Origin: Locusta migratoria
Taxonomy: Eukaryota > Arthropoda > Insecta > Orthoptera > Acrididae
Length of the DNA stretch: 64,000 bases
NCBI GenBank assembly: GCA_026315105.1
Contig: CM048744.1
Coordinates: forward strand, 363,631,168 to 363,695,167
Direction: 5' to 3'
Shown: one piece after another, positions 42,791 to 53,839 of the stretch
Numbering within the stretch: the first letter of the stretch is position 1
Layout of the letters: the number at the start of each line of letters is the position of its first letter
Program-made: the position numbers and the translations under genes
The notes under the pieces: model-generated
What the model was told of the DNA's origin: nothing
The model's database searches: none
What the model saw: the letters and a program-made list of their open reading frames with translations, nothing else

Positions 42791-45700
42791 AAGGGTCTGA
42801 ATCAGGGGCTCAGACGGTTCTGCGACCGTGTGGGCTGCAGATTCCTCGACTTGCGCCAAAGGGTGGTGGGTTTTCGGGTTCCGCTAAATAGGTCAGGAGT
42901 CCACTATACACAGGAAGCGGCTACACGGGTAGCGGAGGGTGTGTGGCGTGGACTAGGCGGTTTTCTTTAGGTTAGAGGGCCTCCGGAATACACAAAATGG
43001 GTTTCAGTCTCAAAGGGGGCAGGTCAGACACAGGAAGAAAGCAAATCTAGAATCCATTGGTATAACAGTTGTAAATTGTTGTAGTTGTGTTGTGAAAATT
43101 CCAGAGCTCCAAGCGCTGATAGAAAGTACTGAGGCACAAATCGTTATAGGTTCTGAAAGCTGGCTGACGCCTGAGATAAATTCGGCCGAAATTTTTTCAA
43201 AGGGCCAAATGGTCTTCAGAAAGGATAGAATAAATAAAACAGGGGGTGGCGTGTTTATTGCTGTTACAAACGGTTTATCCTGCAGCGAAATTGAGGCATA
43301 TACTTCCTGTGAGTTGGTCTGGGTAGAGGTTATACCTGACAAGCGGAATAAGTTAATAATTGGATCTTTTTATCGGCCCCCTGACTCAGACGATGCGGTT
43401 GCAGAAATGTTCAAAGAAAGCTTGAATCATATTTCAAATAGGTATCCGAAGCATATTGTTATAATCGGTGGCGACTTTAATTTACCCTCGATATGTTGGC
43501 ATAATTACGTATTCAAAACCGGCGGCAAATATAAAACATCGTCCGAACTAGTTCTGAATGCTTTTTTCTGAAAACTACTTCGAACAGTTAGTTCATGAAC
43601 CTACTAGAATAGTACGTGGTTGCGAAAATACCCTTGATCTCCTAGCAACAAATAATCCGGAGATAGTAAAGAGCATCAAACCAAATACAGGGATTAGCGA
43701 ACATCGAGTTGTAGTAGCGAGACTGAATGTCGAAATTCCAAAATGCACCAAAAATAAACGAAAAATATATCTATTCTATAAAGCAGATAAAAATTCGCTT
43801 CACGCTTTCCTGAGTGATAGTCTCCAGTCCTCCAAAACTAAAAATGCGAGTGTAGATCAGTTGTGGCTTACTTTGAAAGACATAATATCAATAGCAATCG
43901 AGAGATTTATACCAAATAAATTAATAAAAGAGGGGGCTGACCCCCCGTGGTACACAAAACAGGTCAGATCACTTTTGCAGAAACAAAGAAAAACGCATGC
44001 AAAATTAAAAAAGACACAGAATCCGCAAGACTGGCAATCTTTTACTGAAACTCGCAACTTAGCGCGGACTTCAATGCGAGAAGCTTATAGTTGCTTCCAT
44101 AACGAAATCCTGTCTCGTAATGTTGCAGAAAATCCAAATAAATTCTGGTCGTATGTGAAGTACACTAGCGGCAAAACACAAACTATACCTTCACTACGCG
44201 ATAGCAATGGTAATAATACCGACGACAGTACTGCTAAGACAGAATTACTAAACACAGCTTTCCGAAATTCTTTCACCAAAGAAGACGAAGTGAACACTCC
44301 AGTATTCAATCCAAGAACAGCTGCCAGCATGCGAAACTTAGAAGTAGATGTTCCTGGAGTAGTAAAACAACTTAAGTCACTGAACAAAAATAAATCTTCC
44401 GGGCCAGATTGTATACCAACTAGATTCCTTTCAGAGTATGCTGATGCAATAGCTCCGTACTTAGCTATAATTTACAACCGAAAGATCCGTACCCAAAGAC
44501 TGGAAAGTTGCCCAAGTTACTCCAATATTCAAGAAAGGCAATAGGAGTGATCCCCAAAATTACAGGCCTATCTCATTGACGTCGATTTGCAGTAGCATTT
44601 TGGAATATATACTTTGTTCGAATATTATGAACTACCTCAAAGAGAACGACCCATTAACCAATAGTCAACACGGATTCAGAAAGTATCGCTCTTGCGAAAC
44701 ACAGCTTGCCCTTTATTCACATGAAGTGTTAAGTGCCATCGACAAGGGATCTCAAATCGATTCCATATTTCTGGATTTCCGGAAGGCTTTTGACACTGTA
44801 CCCCACAAGCGGCTTCTAATGAAATGCGCGCTTATGGAATATCTCCCCAATTGTGCGATTGGATTCACGATTTCCTATCAGAAAGGACATAGTTCGTTGT
44901 AATTGATGGTAAGTCATCGAGTAAAACAGAAGTGATATCTGGCGTTCCACAGGGAAGCGTTATAGGTCCCCTACTTTTCCTCGTGTTTATAAACGATTTA
45001 GGAGATAATCTGAATAGCTCCCTTAGACTGTTCGCGGATGATGCTGTCGTTTATCGGTTAGTGAAGTCAACAGAGGATCAAAAGCAACTGCAAAGCGATT
45101 TAGACAAAATTTCTACTTGGTGCGAAAATTGGCAATTGACACTAAATAAAGAAAAGTGTGAAGTCATACACGTGACCACTAAAAGAAATCCGCTGAACTT
45201 CAATTACGCGATAAATCAGTCAAACCTTAAGGTCGTAAATTCTACCAAATACCTAGGAGTTACAATTACGAACAGCTTTGACTGGAGAGAACACACAGAA
45301 AATATTGTGGGTAAGGCGAATCAAAGGTTACGTTTCATTGGCAGAACGCTTAGAAGATGCACCAGGTCCACCAAAGAGACTGGCTACATCACACTTGTGC
45401 GTCCTCTCCTGGAGTACTGTTGCTCCTTGTGGGACCCTCACCAGGTGGGACTGACGGAAGATATTGAGAAGGTTCAGAGAAGGGCAGCTCGTTTTGTTTT
45501 ATCACGTTACGGGGGGAAAGCGTCACGGAAATGTTGCACGAATTGGGGTGGAAATCATTAAAAGAAAGACGTTATTCATTGCGGCGTGATCTGTTTGCGA
45601 AGTTTCAATCACCGACTTTTAGTTCTGAATGTGAAAATATTTTGCTAGCACCCACCTACTTAGGGAGACATGACCATCCCAATAAAATAAGAGAAATCAG

Positions 45701-45838
45701 ATCGAAAACGGAACGATTTAGGTGTTCTTTCTTCCCGCGCGCTATTTGAAAATGGAACGGTAGAGAAAAGTTATGAAAGTGGTTAATGAACCCTCTGCCA
45801 GGCACTTAAATGTGATTTGCAGAGTATCTATGTAGATG
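42791..45838 (+). mobile_element. CR1-like LINE (family A), missing most of ORF1
   Basis: Starts inside ORF1 (GLNQGLRRFCDRVGC at 42795-42970) and runs through ORF2 to the family 3' tail CTATGTAGATG at 45838. ORF2 is spread over several frames because of small indels. Very similar to the reversed copy at 57875-62090. Confidence 0.92.
43092..45749 (+). pseudogene. CR1-like ORF2 (endonuclease-reverse transcriptase), frameshifted
   Basis: Endonuclease 43092-43571: VIGSESWLTPEINSAEIF, GSFYRPPDSDDAVA and IGGDFNLPSICWHN. Continues 43558-44544 with NTLDLLATNNPEIVKSI, NTGISEHRVVVARLN, and the linker KFWSYVKYTSGKTQTIPSL. RT: NKNKSSGPDCIPTRFL, then in new frames QHGFRKYRSCETQLAL, SIFLDFRKAFDTVPHKRLL (first catalytic Asp), GVPQGSVIGPLLFLVFINDL and LRLFADDAVVY (catalytic Asp pair intact). 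The C-terminus is CSLWDPHQVGLTEDIEKVQRR and SFFPRAI. At least four frame breaks make it inactive. Confidence 0.9.
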
Positions 45839-46439
45839 AAGAAATCGGAAATCATTTGAACAAGTTAAGGTTTTTCAGTCGTCTAGGATCCAAACGATGT
45901 ATCATGATCCTAAGGGAGACGCTGCAGTCGATGTCTCGCCGTAAGAAAAGGACCTTGTTTCGGTCATTTTATGCCATAGTCCATTAATGCCAAATTGAGC
46001 GACACTGTCCTAACTGATACATTAGTCGACCTTTCGCCGGTTATTTCATCTAGTGTTGCTTGTCTTCCGCACTGGTAATTCTACGCAATGCCGTTGCTTT
46101 GGGTAATCAAGTGCAGGCCGTCGGCTACTGCGTTGTCCTGGGTGTGAACTAATGCCCTCAATTTGAAATTTTTGGCACTCTGTAGACTGTGAATGTCGGA
46201 ATATTAAATTCTTAACGATTAGTGAAATGAGTTGTCATGCGTCTAGCTGCAACTGCCATTCCGCCTTCAAAGTTCGTTGACCAGCCGTAATCACGTAGGA
46301 GATGGTTCCACATTCATCACTGGAGTACAAATGACAGCCATTCTGTTCACTGCCGCTTGCCCTTCTGTACTTCGTGTAGGCGTCAGTACCGCAATATGTA
46401 CAGGCTGGCACAAAATAACGGAAATGTTTGAAATGAATA
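45839..46439. other. No gene recognised
   Basis: Interval between the LINE end and a transposase remnant. Confidence 0.5.
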
Positions 46440-46511
46440 ATGGCAGCCATGGGTAGGTTGCAGCACTGCGGGTTCGTGACAGCAAGAAAACAGTCCGCCA
46501 TTTCAGTAATC

Positions 46512-46605
46512 ATGGATCAGTGGAACGGACAACAGCGTGCGTTAGTTATGAAATTTTTTGAAAAACAAAATGATAGTTTAGTAGCGGCGCAGAGGGAGTT
46601 TCGAC

Positions 46606-46656
<51 letters not shown>

Positions 46657-47625
46657 CATTTTAAGACGTCATAATGCCGTTCCGTTGAAACACGCGATTA
46701 TATGTTGGATTGATACCCAAGAGACTGGGTCCGCCCTCAAGAAAAAATCAACAGGACGACGAAGAAGAGTGCGTTCTCCAGCGAACATTACTGTTGTACG
46801 CGAGTCTATCTTACAGATCCCACGGCGTTCAGTTCGTAAGCAAGCGGCAGTGGTTGAAATGTCCCGGTAGTGTTCACAGAATTCGTCATCTTGATTTAAA
46901 ATTTCATCCGTACAGCAGTTGAAGGGCAACAATTATCGGTTACGACTGGGATTCTATCAAGAAATAATATTAAGGTAAAAAAAAAGACGGAATACTAAAC
47001 AGGTTGTGGATATCATATGAGGCATATTTTCAACTCACAGGTTATGTGAATAAACAGAGCTACCGTTCTGGGCAAAAACAAATCCTAATGACGCTCATGA
47101 GCGCCCTTTGCACGCTTTTAAGGTGACAGTATGGTATGGTGTTTCAACACATAGGATTATCGGACCGTATTTTTTCGCAAATGAACAGGGAAACAACTGC
47201 CAATGCAGAACTTTACGTGGAGACGTTACGAACTTTCGTTACCTTCGCACTGAACAAATTTCAATCGTTCAAGTAGCCTCTTTTCGTCAGGATGGAGCGA
47301 CAGCAGACACCTAACGGCAATCAATGTGCGAGAAACGTTCGGTAACCGTGTGATCTCACTATTCGGTAAATTCCCTGGCGCCTGAGATCGCCACATTTAT
47401 CCGTTTGTGACTTTTTCTTGTGGGGGCTACCTCAAGAGCAAAGTCTGCACGACTCGACCAAGAACTAACTAAACAGAGAATTCTGGATGAAATTGACGGC
47501 ATCGTAGCTGATATGTTGTAGCGGGCAATGAGGAAACTCTACAGCAGATTTCAAGACTATATTGGTGCAGGAGGGCGTCATCTAAAAGACGTAATTGTAA
47601 AAGTAAAAAATAAAAAATAAAAGAA
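46512..47625 (+). pseudogene. Tc1/mariner-superfamily transposase remnant (DUF4817-like N-terminus)
   Basis: Start at 46512: MDQWNGQQRALVMKFF and NDSLVAAQREFRRF, the usual N-terminal helix region of this insect transposase group. A ~48-nt poly-T then interrupts at 46609-46656. It resumes HAIICWIDTQETGSALKKKS, GRRRRVRSPANITVVRESIL and PRRSVRKQAAVV (second DNA-binding helix region). Later pieces are VWYGVSTHRIIGPYFF (core strand), SFRQDGATADT (second catalytic Asp region) and a C-terminus YSRFQDYIGAGGRHLKDVIV. Frameshifts and stops throughout. Confidence 0.7.
46609..46656. repeat. Poly-T tract inside the transposase remnant
   Basis: About 48 T in a row, splitting the transposase N-terminus after REFRR. 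Confidence 0.85.
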
Positions 47626-48089
47626 AATAAATTTAAAATATGGTAAATGGTATCAATGTTTCAGAAATGGCAAAGTTGTATGATTTAAATTATTGTGAAT
47701 TAAATTTGTTTCCTTCATCACTTCTAGTTTTGGATTGTGGAAATGCTCCCGTCCTTCTGTGTCACCGTCTATCTGTGCACATCACTATCCCATGAGGTTT
47801 TTCACATCCTTATATGTTTGCTCCTTTTTTTTATTTTCATTTTCATGTAAAATAGCCAGGAGATCACTAGGATAGTCTGGCAGCCTGACCATTTTTGCTC
47901 CTTTAGCACAACCCAGAGATCCAGAATAATCAAAGATTGGCCATTCATGAGGATATTCCACTCCTACATATAGACAGACTGAAGACGCCCACCAATATCT
48001 ACGGCGGAGAACCTTTTAGCCAACAATTGCAATCTGACAGAGATGTTTTAATGAATGGAAACAATTTGCTGCAGCAGAATCTTTAGATA
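47626..48089. other. No gene recognised
   Basis: AT-rich interval. Confidence 0.5.
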
Positions 48090-48580
48090 CTAGCTACAAG
48101 TACCCGGCTTTGCCCGGGTTTAAAATAAGTAAAGTACTCTCCCCTATGCACCGACCGAAATTTCATGTAGACAGTAACCTTCATCTTGGTTTCAAGGTCA
48201 ATTGTACAAAATTACATCAAGATCGGAGCAAAACTGTGGAATCTGGCGAAATCCATAAGTACCCTCCGCCATGCACTGAACGAAATTTTATGTAGACAGT
48301 GTCCTTCCTCTTGTTTTGAAGGTCAATTGTGCAAAATTTCATCAAGATCAGTGCGAAGACATAGATTTACACGGAGACATTGAAAACGCACTTTCAATTT
48401 TTCTCAAATTTTCTGGTTGGTTTTTCAGAAAGTGGAACGAAACCTGTTTAAGAACCTTCCTCATGTAATTTTGTGTACGTGTACAAAATTTTACGTTATT
48501 TGGTTGTCTGGATCCTGAGTTATAAGAGAACAGACAGATAGACAACAAATGCGTCTTATAAGTATAGACATGCCACGCAT
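48090..48580. repeat. Interspersed repeat with CCCGGCTTTGCCCGGG hairpin and internal duplication
   Basis: Begins ACTAGCTACAAGTACCCGGC with a short perfect hairpin (CCCGGC/GCCCGGG) and ends near TTATAAGTATAGAC. Inside are two tandem imperfect ~110-bp units (about 48145-48255 and 48267-48360). Shared phrases are GAAATTT(C/T)ATGTAGACAGT, AAGGTCAATTGT(A/G)CAAAAT and CATCAAGATC. No coding capacity. A non-autonomous DNA element is likely, class unknown. Confidence 0.55.
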
Positions 48581-48604
48581 TACACGGAAGGTACTTGGCT
48601 TTGA

Positions 48605-48890
48605 ACAATCTGGGAACTTATGGGGGGTTGGGTGTTTAAAGGGGACTCAACTGCTGGGGGAACGTATGGTCCAAGTTAAAGCGGATTCGGGCAAACCATG
48701 ATGTGTGTGCAGATCTGCTGTATAAGTTACGGAAAAAGTCATCATCCTGCTGCGACTGCGGTCGTGAGAGACAAACTGTGAAGCACACCACACAAGAGTG
48801 CCCACTGAGACGTTCCAATGGGGAAACAAGTGAATTTTTCCTGGCGACGCCACAGGCGATTACCTATGTAAATAATCTATATCTATAAAT
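48605..48890 (+). mobile_element. LINE 3' end: zinc-knuckle C-terminus
   Basis: Reads WSKLKRIRANHDVCADLLYK, then CCDCGRERQTVKHTTQECPL. The spaced Cys/His pattern (C-x-C ... H ... C) is the C-terminal knuckle found in many insect LINE ORF2 proteins. LATPQAITYVNNLYL and a stop follow near 48888. It is 5'-truncated; the LINE clade cannot be fixed from this piece. Confidence 0.65.
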
Positions 48891-49547
48891 GTGAATGTCT
48901 GTTCGGTGTACGCTTATCACGTCCAAACGACAAGACGCAGAGACTTAAATATTTGTACAGTTACTAATTTATACCTGAGGAAGGTTTTAGGTACGCTTTT
49001 ATAGCGATCTGATAAAAATTTAGTAATTTGAAGAATATAACGCGAAATGCGGAACAATAATTACTCTTTGAAAATGGTTTTATTGGTTGCATTTTTGCTT
49101 GAGGGTTGATAATGATAAAAGTATATTGGAATGGAAAGTTATCGGTGTATAAAAAATTATACGTGTGTGTGTGTGTGTGTGTTAATATTTCGCTGTGCAG
49201 CGAAAACTACAGAACGCAAATGAATGGTCTGTGTGTAATTGTTGTGCAAAGTCTCCCTTTGTTCTCTATAGTAGTTCCATGCCGCTAGCTATAAGGGGGT
49301 GGAAGATGTGGTGGTTGAAAGTTGTCAAAATAAAAAAATTCGGACTGAAGACCAGCGATGACGTTTGCGATTCTATAACAAGGAGGTTACGTACAGTGAA
49401 ACGTGATGCCGCAGACCATATGTTTGGTCTATGTGTGCTACATGGTCTTCAGCTCTTTCTCTGTAAGGATAAGCTCAGGAATAAGGAAATATGAAATAAA
49501 AGCAGCAAGAAAGAAATTTGTTTTAATACATCTCTTTAAAAAAATCG
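48891..49547. other. No gene recognised; (GT)n at 49162-49181
   Basis: The phrase CTATATCTATAAATGTGAATGTCTGTTC near 48879 is typical of an interspersed non-coding repeat end. A GT microsatellite of about 20 bp follows at 49162. Confidence 0.5.
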
Positions 49548-49562
49548 ATTTGACGTTTCGCG

Positions 49563-49746
49563 GTGGCCGCGGGGACTCAAGCGCTTCAGTCACGGTCTGC
49601 ACGGCCACTACGGTCGGGGGTTCGAATCCCCCCTCGGGCATGGATATTTGTGCCGTCCTTAGGATTAACTATTTCATAATTAGTTTGTAAGTTTAGTGAC
49701 TGATGACCCCGTAGTTAAGTCCCATAGACTATACAAACATTTGAAC
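49563..49746 (+). repeat. tRNA-derived SINE, family 1, with 15-bp target duplication
   Basis: Head GTGGCCGCGGGGACTC, B-box GGGTTCGAATCCCCCC, full tail. Flanks ATTTGACGTTTCGCG (49548-49562) and ATTTGACGTATCGCG (49747-49761) differ at one base. Confidence 0.92.
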
Positions 49747-49761
49747 ATTTGACGTATCGCG

Positions 49762-50028
49762 CATTACATCAAGTGATCGATCTGTGATATTATTACAATC
49801 ATTGTTGTTGAATTTCGTGATTGGATTCTTCGAAAGGAATGGATATTTACGTGTGATTTGATCTACACTACTTACTTTCCTGATAAGCGGTAAGCGCATA
49901 GACTTTTGCAATCTGATAGCAATATTTTTGAGTTGATTAAAAATGTTTGTTTCTAGAGAAGGTATTGTGTTTCATTTCATCCTTCAAAACCAGTCTCATA
50001 GCACACTACTGAAAGATAGCTTAAAAGG
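49762..50028. other. No gene recognised
   Basis: AT-rich gap between two SINEs. Confidence 0.5.
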
Positions 50029-50336
50029 TAAAACAGTCAACAATCCGAAGATTGGTTTCAACACCACAGTGCTTTACTAGGCATGGTCCTGTTTGGAGGT
50101 GGTATGCCGTTGCCTTCCTCCGACCTTCGAACTGACTTACCCAGCCATTTATAGGGGGACCTACAGTTTAACGTGGGTTCCGAACCACGGTGTTATTCGG
50201 CATTTTTCACATCAGCAACACTGCGAGAGGTGAAAGAAGTGGAAAGTGACAGATAAAAATCATAGGACCTGGCGGGGATCGAACCTGGGACCTTTGGGTT
50301 TGTAGTCCTGCACTCTACCACTGTGCTACGGAGCCG
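50029..50336 (-). repeat. tRNA-derived SINE, family 2
   Basis: Reverse copy of the 32276-32583 unit: AATCCGAAGATTGGTTTCAA at the left, GGGGATCGAACC (B-box complement) and CCACTGTGCTACGGAGCC (A-box complement) at the right end. Confidence 0.85.
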
Positions 50337-50489
50337 CACAATACTTATATATCATCAACCAACAGGCAAGCGGAGCCGCGGATTTAAGCTAGTGTAGATA
50401 TAAATCTGTAAATTAGTGTACTGATCATGTATATGCCATACGATAAATAAATAAATGCTCTTTTCTCAGTGTATCGACGGACCGTGATG

Positions 50490-51090
50490 ATCGGTAACGT
50501 TTTGGAAGCGAGCAGTTGACATACGTACCTTCCGCGCTGCGGTGAGCCCCGCCGGCAGACGCAGCGTCGAGTGCCCCACGCGGGGCCCCCGGCCGCGGCG
50601 GCGGCGGCGGCTCGGCTGGGCTCGTTTAGTCCGTTTGTGGATTCCGCGGGCGCGCGGCGCACGCCTCGCCAGCTTCCTGGCCGTGATCTGCGGCCGTTTT
50701 TGAAGTCTGGCGGCTGGCGGGCGTGTGTGTAATTGAGTGCGCCCCGCCGCCGACAACGGAGATGAAGTTGTTCCGCGGGCAGCTGACAGGTGTGTGGTCC
50801 CACCACCCAGGCCGCGCCCGCAAAGGTAAAGGACCGGACCGCTGTCTGCCGCCGCAGCCGCCGCCGCCGCCGCCGCCTCGTTTTTTTCCTGCGCGGCGAA
50901 GACGCTGCTGCATTGTGTGTGACAGCCGGCCCCTTTCATATCGGCGGCCGCGGTGGGCCTTCTTGGTACGCCCTCGATCGCGCGATTACGTTCCGGCCAG
51001 CCCGCCTTTTTGTTCTCCGCGCTCTGACTAATACGACAATTAATCAGCGTGACAGGCCGCGCGGTCTACCCTCCCCGAAATGCAGTCTAG
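50490..51090. promoter_or_regulatory. CpG-rich island
   Basis: The most GC- and CpG-rich stretch of the window, with GGC/GCC repeats near 50596-50612 and 50855-50877 and CpG at high density up to about 51065. It is not part of any repeat recognised here. Such islands often mark promoters. The long minus-strand ORFs here are low-complexity Ala/Arg/Gly translations and probably not genes. Confidence 0.5.
50762..50825 (+). CDS. Candidate first coding exon in the CpG island
   Basis: ATG at 50762 with purine at -3 (GAGATGA) opens MKLFRGQLTGVWSHHPGRAR, ending CGCAAAG followed by GTAAAG at 50826, a good splice donor (AAAG|GTAAAG). An upstream in-frame ATG lies at 50723. I do not recognise the product and see no second exon, so this is speculative. 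Confidence 0.25.
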
Positions 51091-51384
51091 TTTCATTTCA
51101 CGAGATGGCCGAGTTATTAAAAAAACGTAAAAAAATAAGACACGGCGATGTTAAAAGTAATACAAAATCATCGCGAGTTGTTGATGACGTTACAAGAAGT
51201 AGAAGACTCGGATGAGGTTCTATATTGAGAACCGTCTGTGTCGCTATTAACTTGTCTACAAAGTTCTGCTGTTGTGGAGACTGCGACCCAAAGTGGTGGA
51301 AGACACTTTTCGTCCCGTCTACATACTCCGCAAAGCCGCCATACGGAGCGTGGCAGAGAGCATCTCGTACTACTGCAAGTCACA
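51091..51384. other. No gene recognised
   Basis: Transition from the CpG island to the SINE at 51398. Confidence 0.45.
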
Positions 51385-51397
51385 TTCTTTCCTCTTC

Positions 51398-51656
51398 ACC
51401 GAGCGAGGTGGCGCAGTGCTAACAGACTGGACTCACATTCGGAAGGATTGTGGTTCAAATCCTCCTCCGGCCATCCTGATTTTGGTTTTCCGTAATTTTC
51501 CTAAATCACACCAGAGAAAAGCCGGGATGGTTCCTTTTAAAGGGCACGGCCGATTTCCTTCCACATCCTTACCCAAATACTCCGAGCGTAAGCTCCGTCT
51601 CCAATGACCACGCTGTCGACGGGACATTAAACACCAAGCTTCCTTCTTTTCCTTCC
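51398..51656 (+). repeat. tRNA-derived SINE, family 4, with 13-bp target duplication
   Basis: Head ACCGAGCGAGGTGGCGCAGT, B-box TGGTTCAAATCCTCC, body CATCCTGATTTTGGTTTTCC and GCCGGGATGGTTCCTTT, ending near ACATTAAACACCAAGCTTCC. Exact repeats TTCTTTCCTCTTC at 51385-51397 and 51657-51669. Confidence 0.88.
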
Positions 51657-51794
51657 TTCTTTCCTCTTCTACTCCCATATAAACTCCATATAAAAGCGAT
51701 ACTTATATGCAGGGTTGCCAACTCGTTCCTGCCAAAAGTCGCTAAATGATATTCACAAAGACGCCATTTTGAAGTAAAAATGTGGCCCTCAGTC

Positions 51795-52195
51795 GGCACA
51801 CTGGTTTGATGCAGCACTCCACGCTACCCTGTTCTGTGCTAGCCTCTTCATCTGAGAATACGTATGGCAACCTACATCCTTTTCAATCTGCTTACTATAT
51901 TCGTCCCTCGGTCTCCCTCTACGATTTTTACCTCAAACACTTCCTTCTGATGCGAAGTTGACGATTCCTTCATCTCTCAGAATGTGTTCCACCAACCTAT
52001 CCCTTCTCTTAGTCAGAAATTGCCAGAAACTTCTTTTCTCCCCAATTCTGTTGAACAGCTCCTTATTGGTTACGTCATCTACTCATCAAATCTTCATCAT
52101 TCGTCTGTAGCACCACATTTCGAAAGCTTCTATCGTCTTTTTGTCTGAACTCCTTATCGTCGACATTTCACTCCAATACCCATACACCTAGATTT
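51795..52195 (-). mobile_element. RTE-type LINE 3' end fragment
   Basis: Minus-strand C-terminal region of the same RTE family as 39114-42376. ACTGGTTTGATGCAGCACTC near 51802 matches the complement of the RTE 3' end. Next come the regions encoding the KRDRLVGHIL-like and CYRRMLKI-like segments. 5'-truncated at about 52195. Confidence 0.85.
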
Positions 52196-53207
52196 TTCGA
52201 AAATTATTTTTCGTAATTTAATAACATTTTTAGAACCCTGTGTATTGCACTAAATTATTAAAGTAGCGTAATTGCGTAAAAATTATGTATTAGAACCCCT
52301 TAGGAATACAACACTACGTTAAGAAATCGTATATGGTATATACATTGCCTTTACATGAGTCACACGCATGGTTTGTAAACACTTAACTATGATGACTAGC
52401 AGTTAATGAAGATAGTCTCTAAAACACGAACCATATTTTGACAACACAATTAAGAACATGTTACTAGCTTCTTCAGAATGTAATGACCCTATTCGCTGAG
52501 AATACAGAATGAAATCACAATAAAAAGGAAACATAAAAAGAAATTATGAAATGGCCGGTCGAAACCGTAAAAAGTGCCGCCGTTATCGGAATAAGCGTGG
52601 ACTTGAAAGCATACCGCTATTGAGAGATGCAAAAACGAAAATATAAATTCATGAGTTGTCACCAACCTAATAATTTTTGAGATCACTCATATTTATACCA
52701 CAATAGATTTTATGATTAAATTTTAGTTTACATAACAGGGCAGATGCTCGACTTGTTACATTGGCAGCGGCGCTGGAATGACGGGATGCGTAAGCAACCA
52801 ATCAGGAGTTGTGTCCAGGCAACCAATTAGAAATGGCTTTTCATTTTACGTCTCTTAAACAAATAGGCATTGCGAATGACTTGTTTACAAGTAACACATT
52901 GGAAATTAGTGAAATAATCAATGAAAAATTATGCATTACACTTTCGTCGCAGAAAAATCTCTTCAGAAGATGTTAAAAGAAGTACATCGAGAACTAGTCA
53001 CTTTGTGGCTATAAATGTTTGTTGTAATAATAGCTCTATGTAGTTTTCGCTGAAAAGTCTCTCTTAACAGAGAACAAAAGTTATTACTTGATAAATGCCA
53101 TATAAATCCCCTAAATTTTCCCCCAAAATCCTTGAAATAACGCCTAGAAAAGACTCTAATCCTAAAAATAATATTTTGTCGCTAAGAGGATCTGTCAATC
53201 TTCCCAG
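52196..53207. other. No gene recognised
   Basis: AT-rich interior of the possible TIR element. Confidence 0.45.
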
Positions 53208-53429
53208 ATTTAGCGACTTATCCCCAAAACTGGTAACTCTGCTTATGTGCCTCCTATAGCCTCTAATTTCTATATGATCTTTGTGAGCCTTATGGAAAAT
53301 ACGAGGGCTCTTCAATAAAGAACGATCATAATTGTTATCGTCATCATTTCCCGCGCTAAAATTGAATCTTATGATATTCTGTTAGCTTAATGTTAAACAA
53401 TCACGGCGTAGTTGTTTCATTGCTGGGAC

Positions 53430-53735
53430 TCCCGGTACCCGCCTGTGAGAGGCACGCAAGTTCAGACATGTTCAGTATCGCCTACCGCTGCAATGGAGGT
53501 AACACGCAAGAAACAATACGCGCCTTTGAAATCCCAGAGTTGAGGCCTCTACATTTTTATAGGAGGCATATGAAGAATCTGTTCTTCCCTACTGCACAGT
53601 TCGAAGGTGGTTTAAAATGTTTGAGGGAAGACAATCAATTTCAAAGGAAGGTGGATGGACCTGGTGGTCCAGTTACTGCTCTTACGGAAGCAAACATCAA
53701 CACTGCTGCTGTCATTGTGACAGAATGATTGAGGA
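53430..53735 (+). pseudogene. Mariner-like transposase N-terminal scrap
   Basis: Reads GNTQETIRAFE at about 53503 and KVDGPGGPVTALTEANINTA at about 53649-53708. The GRP(V/S)TA linker context resembles the link between DNA-binding and catalytic domains of mariner-type transposases. It stops at 53726. Weak, since only the linker is clear. Confidence 0.4.
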
Positions 53736-53839
53736 ATTAGAACGTCAACTGTTAAGTGCCAGTTTGTGATCTCAGAGTATGTGTAATATAAGAAACACAT
53801 AATCGACCTAGATCTTCTAAAAAACACAGAGAAGAGTAT

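Larger units (their letters stand above)
51709..53242. mobile_element. Possible DNA transposon with ~35-bp inverted ends
   Basis: The left end GCAGGGTTGCCAACTCG ... AGTCGCTAAAT (51709-51747) pairs with the complement of the right end, GCAGAGTTACCAGTTTTG ... AGTCGCTAAAT (53208-53242). Short flanks TTATAT and TTATGT may be a target duplication. No transposase is recognised inside; the only identifiable interior sequence is an RTE 3' end (51795-52195). Could be coincidence. Confidence 0.4.

Noticed and set aside
50384..50939. Long overlapping minus-strand ORFs (up to 157 codons) in the CpG island
   Set aside because: The translations are Ala/Arg/Gly-rich low-complexity text in three overlapping frames, as expected from GC-rich DNA without stops. 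No domain is seen.
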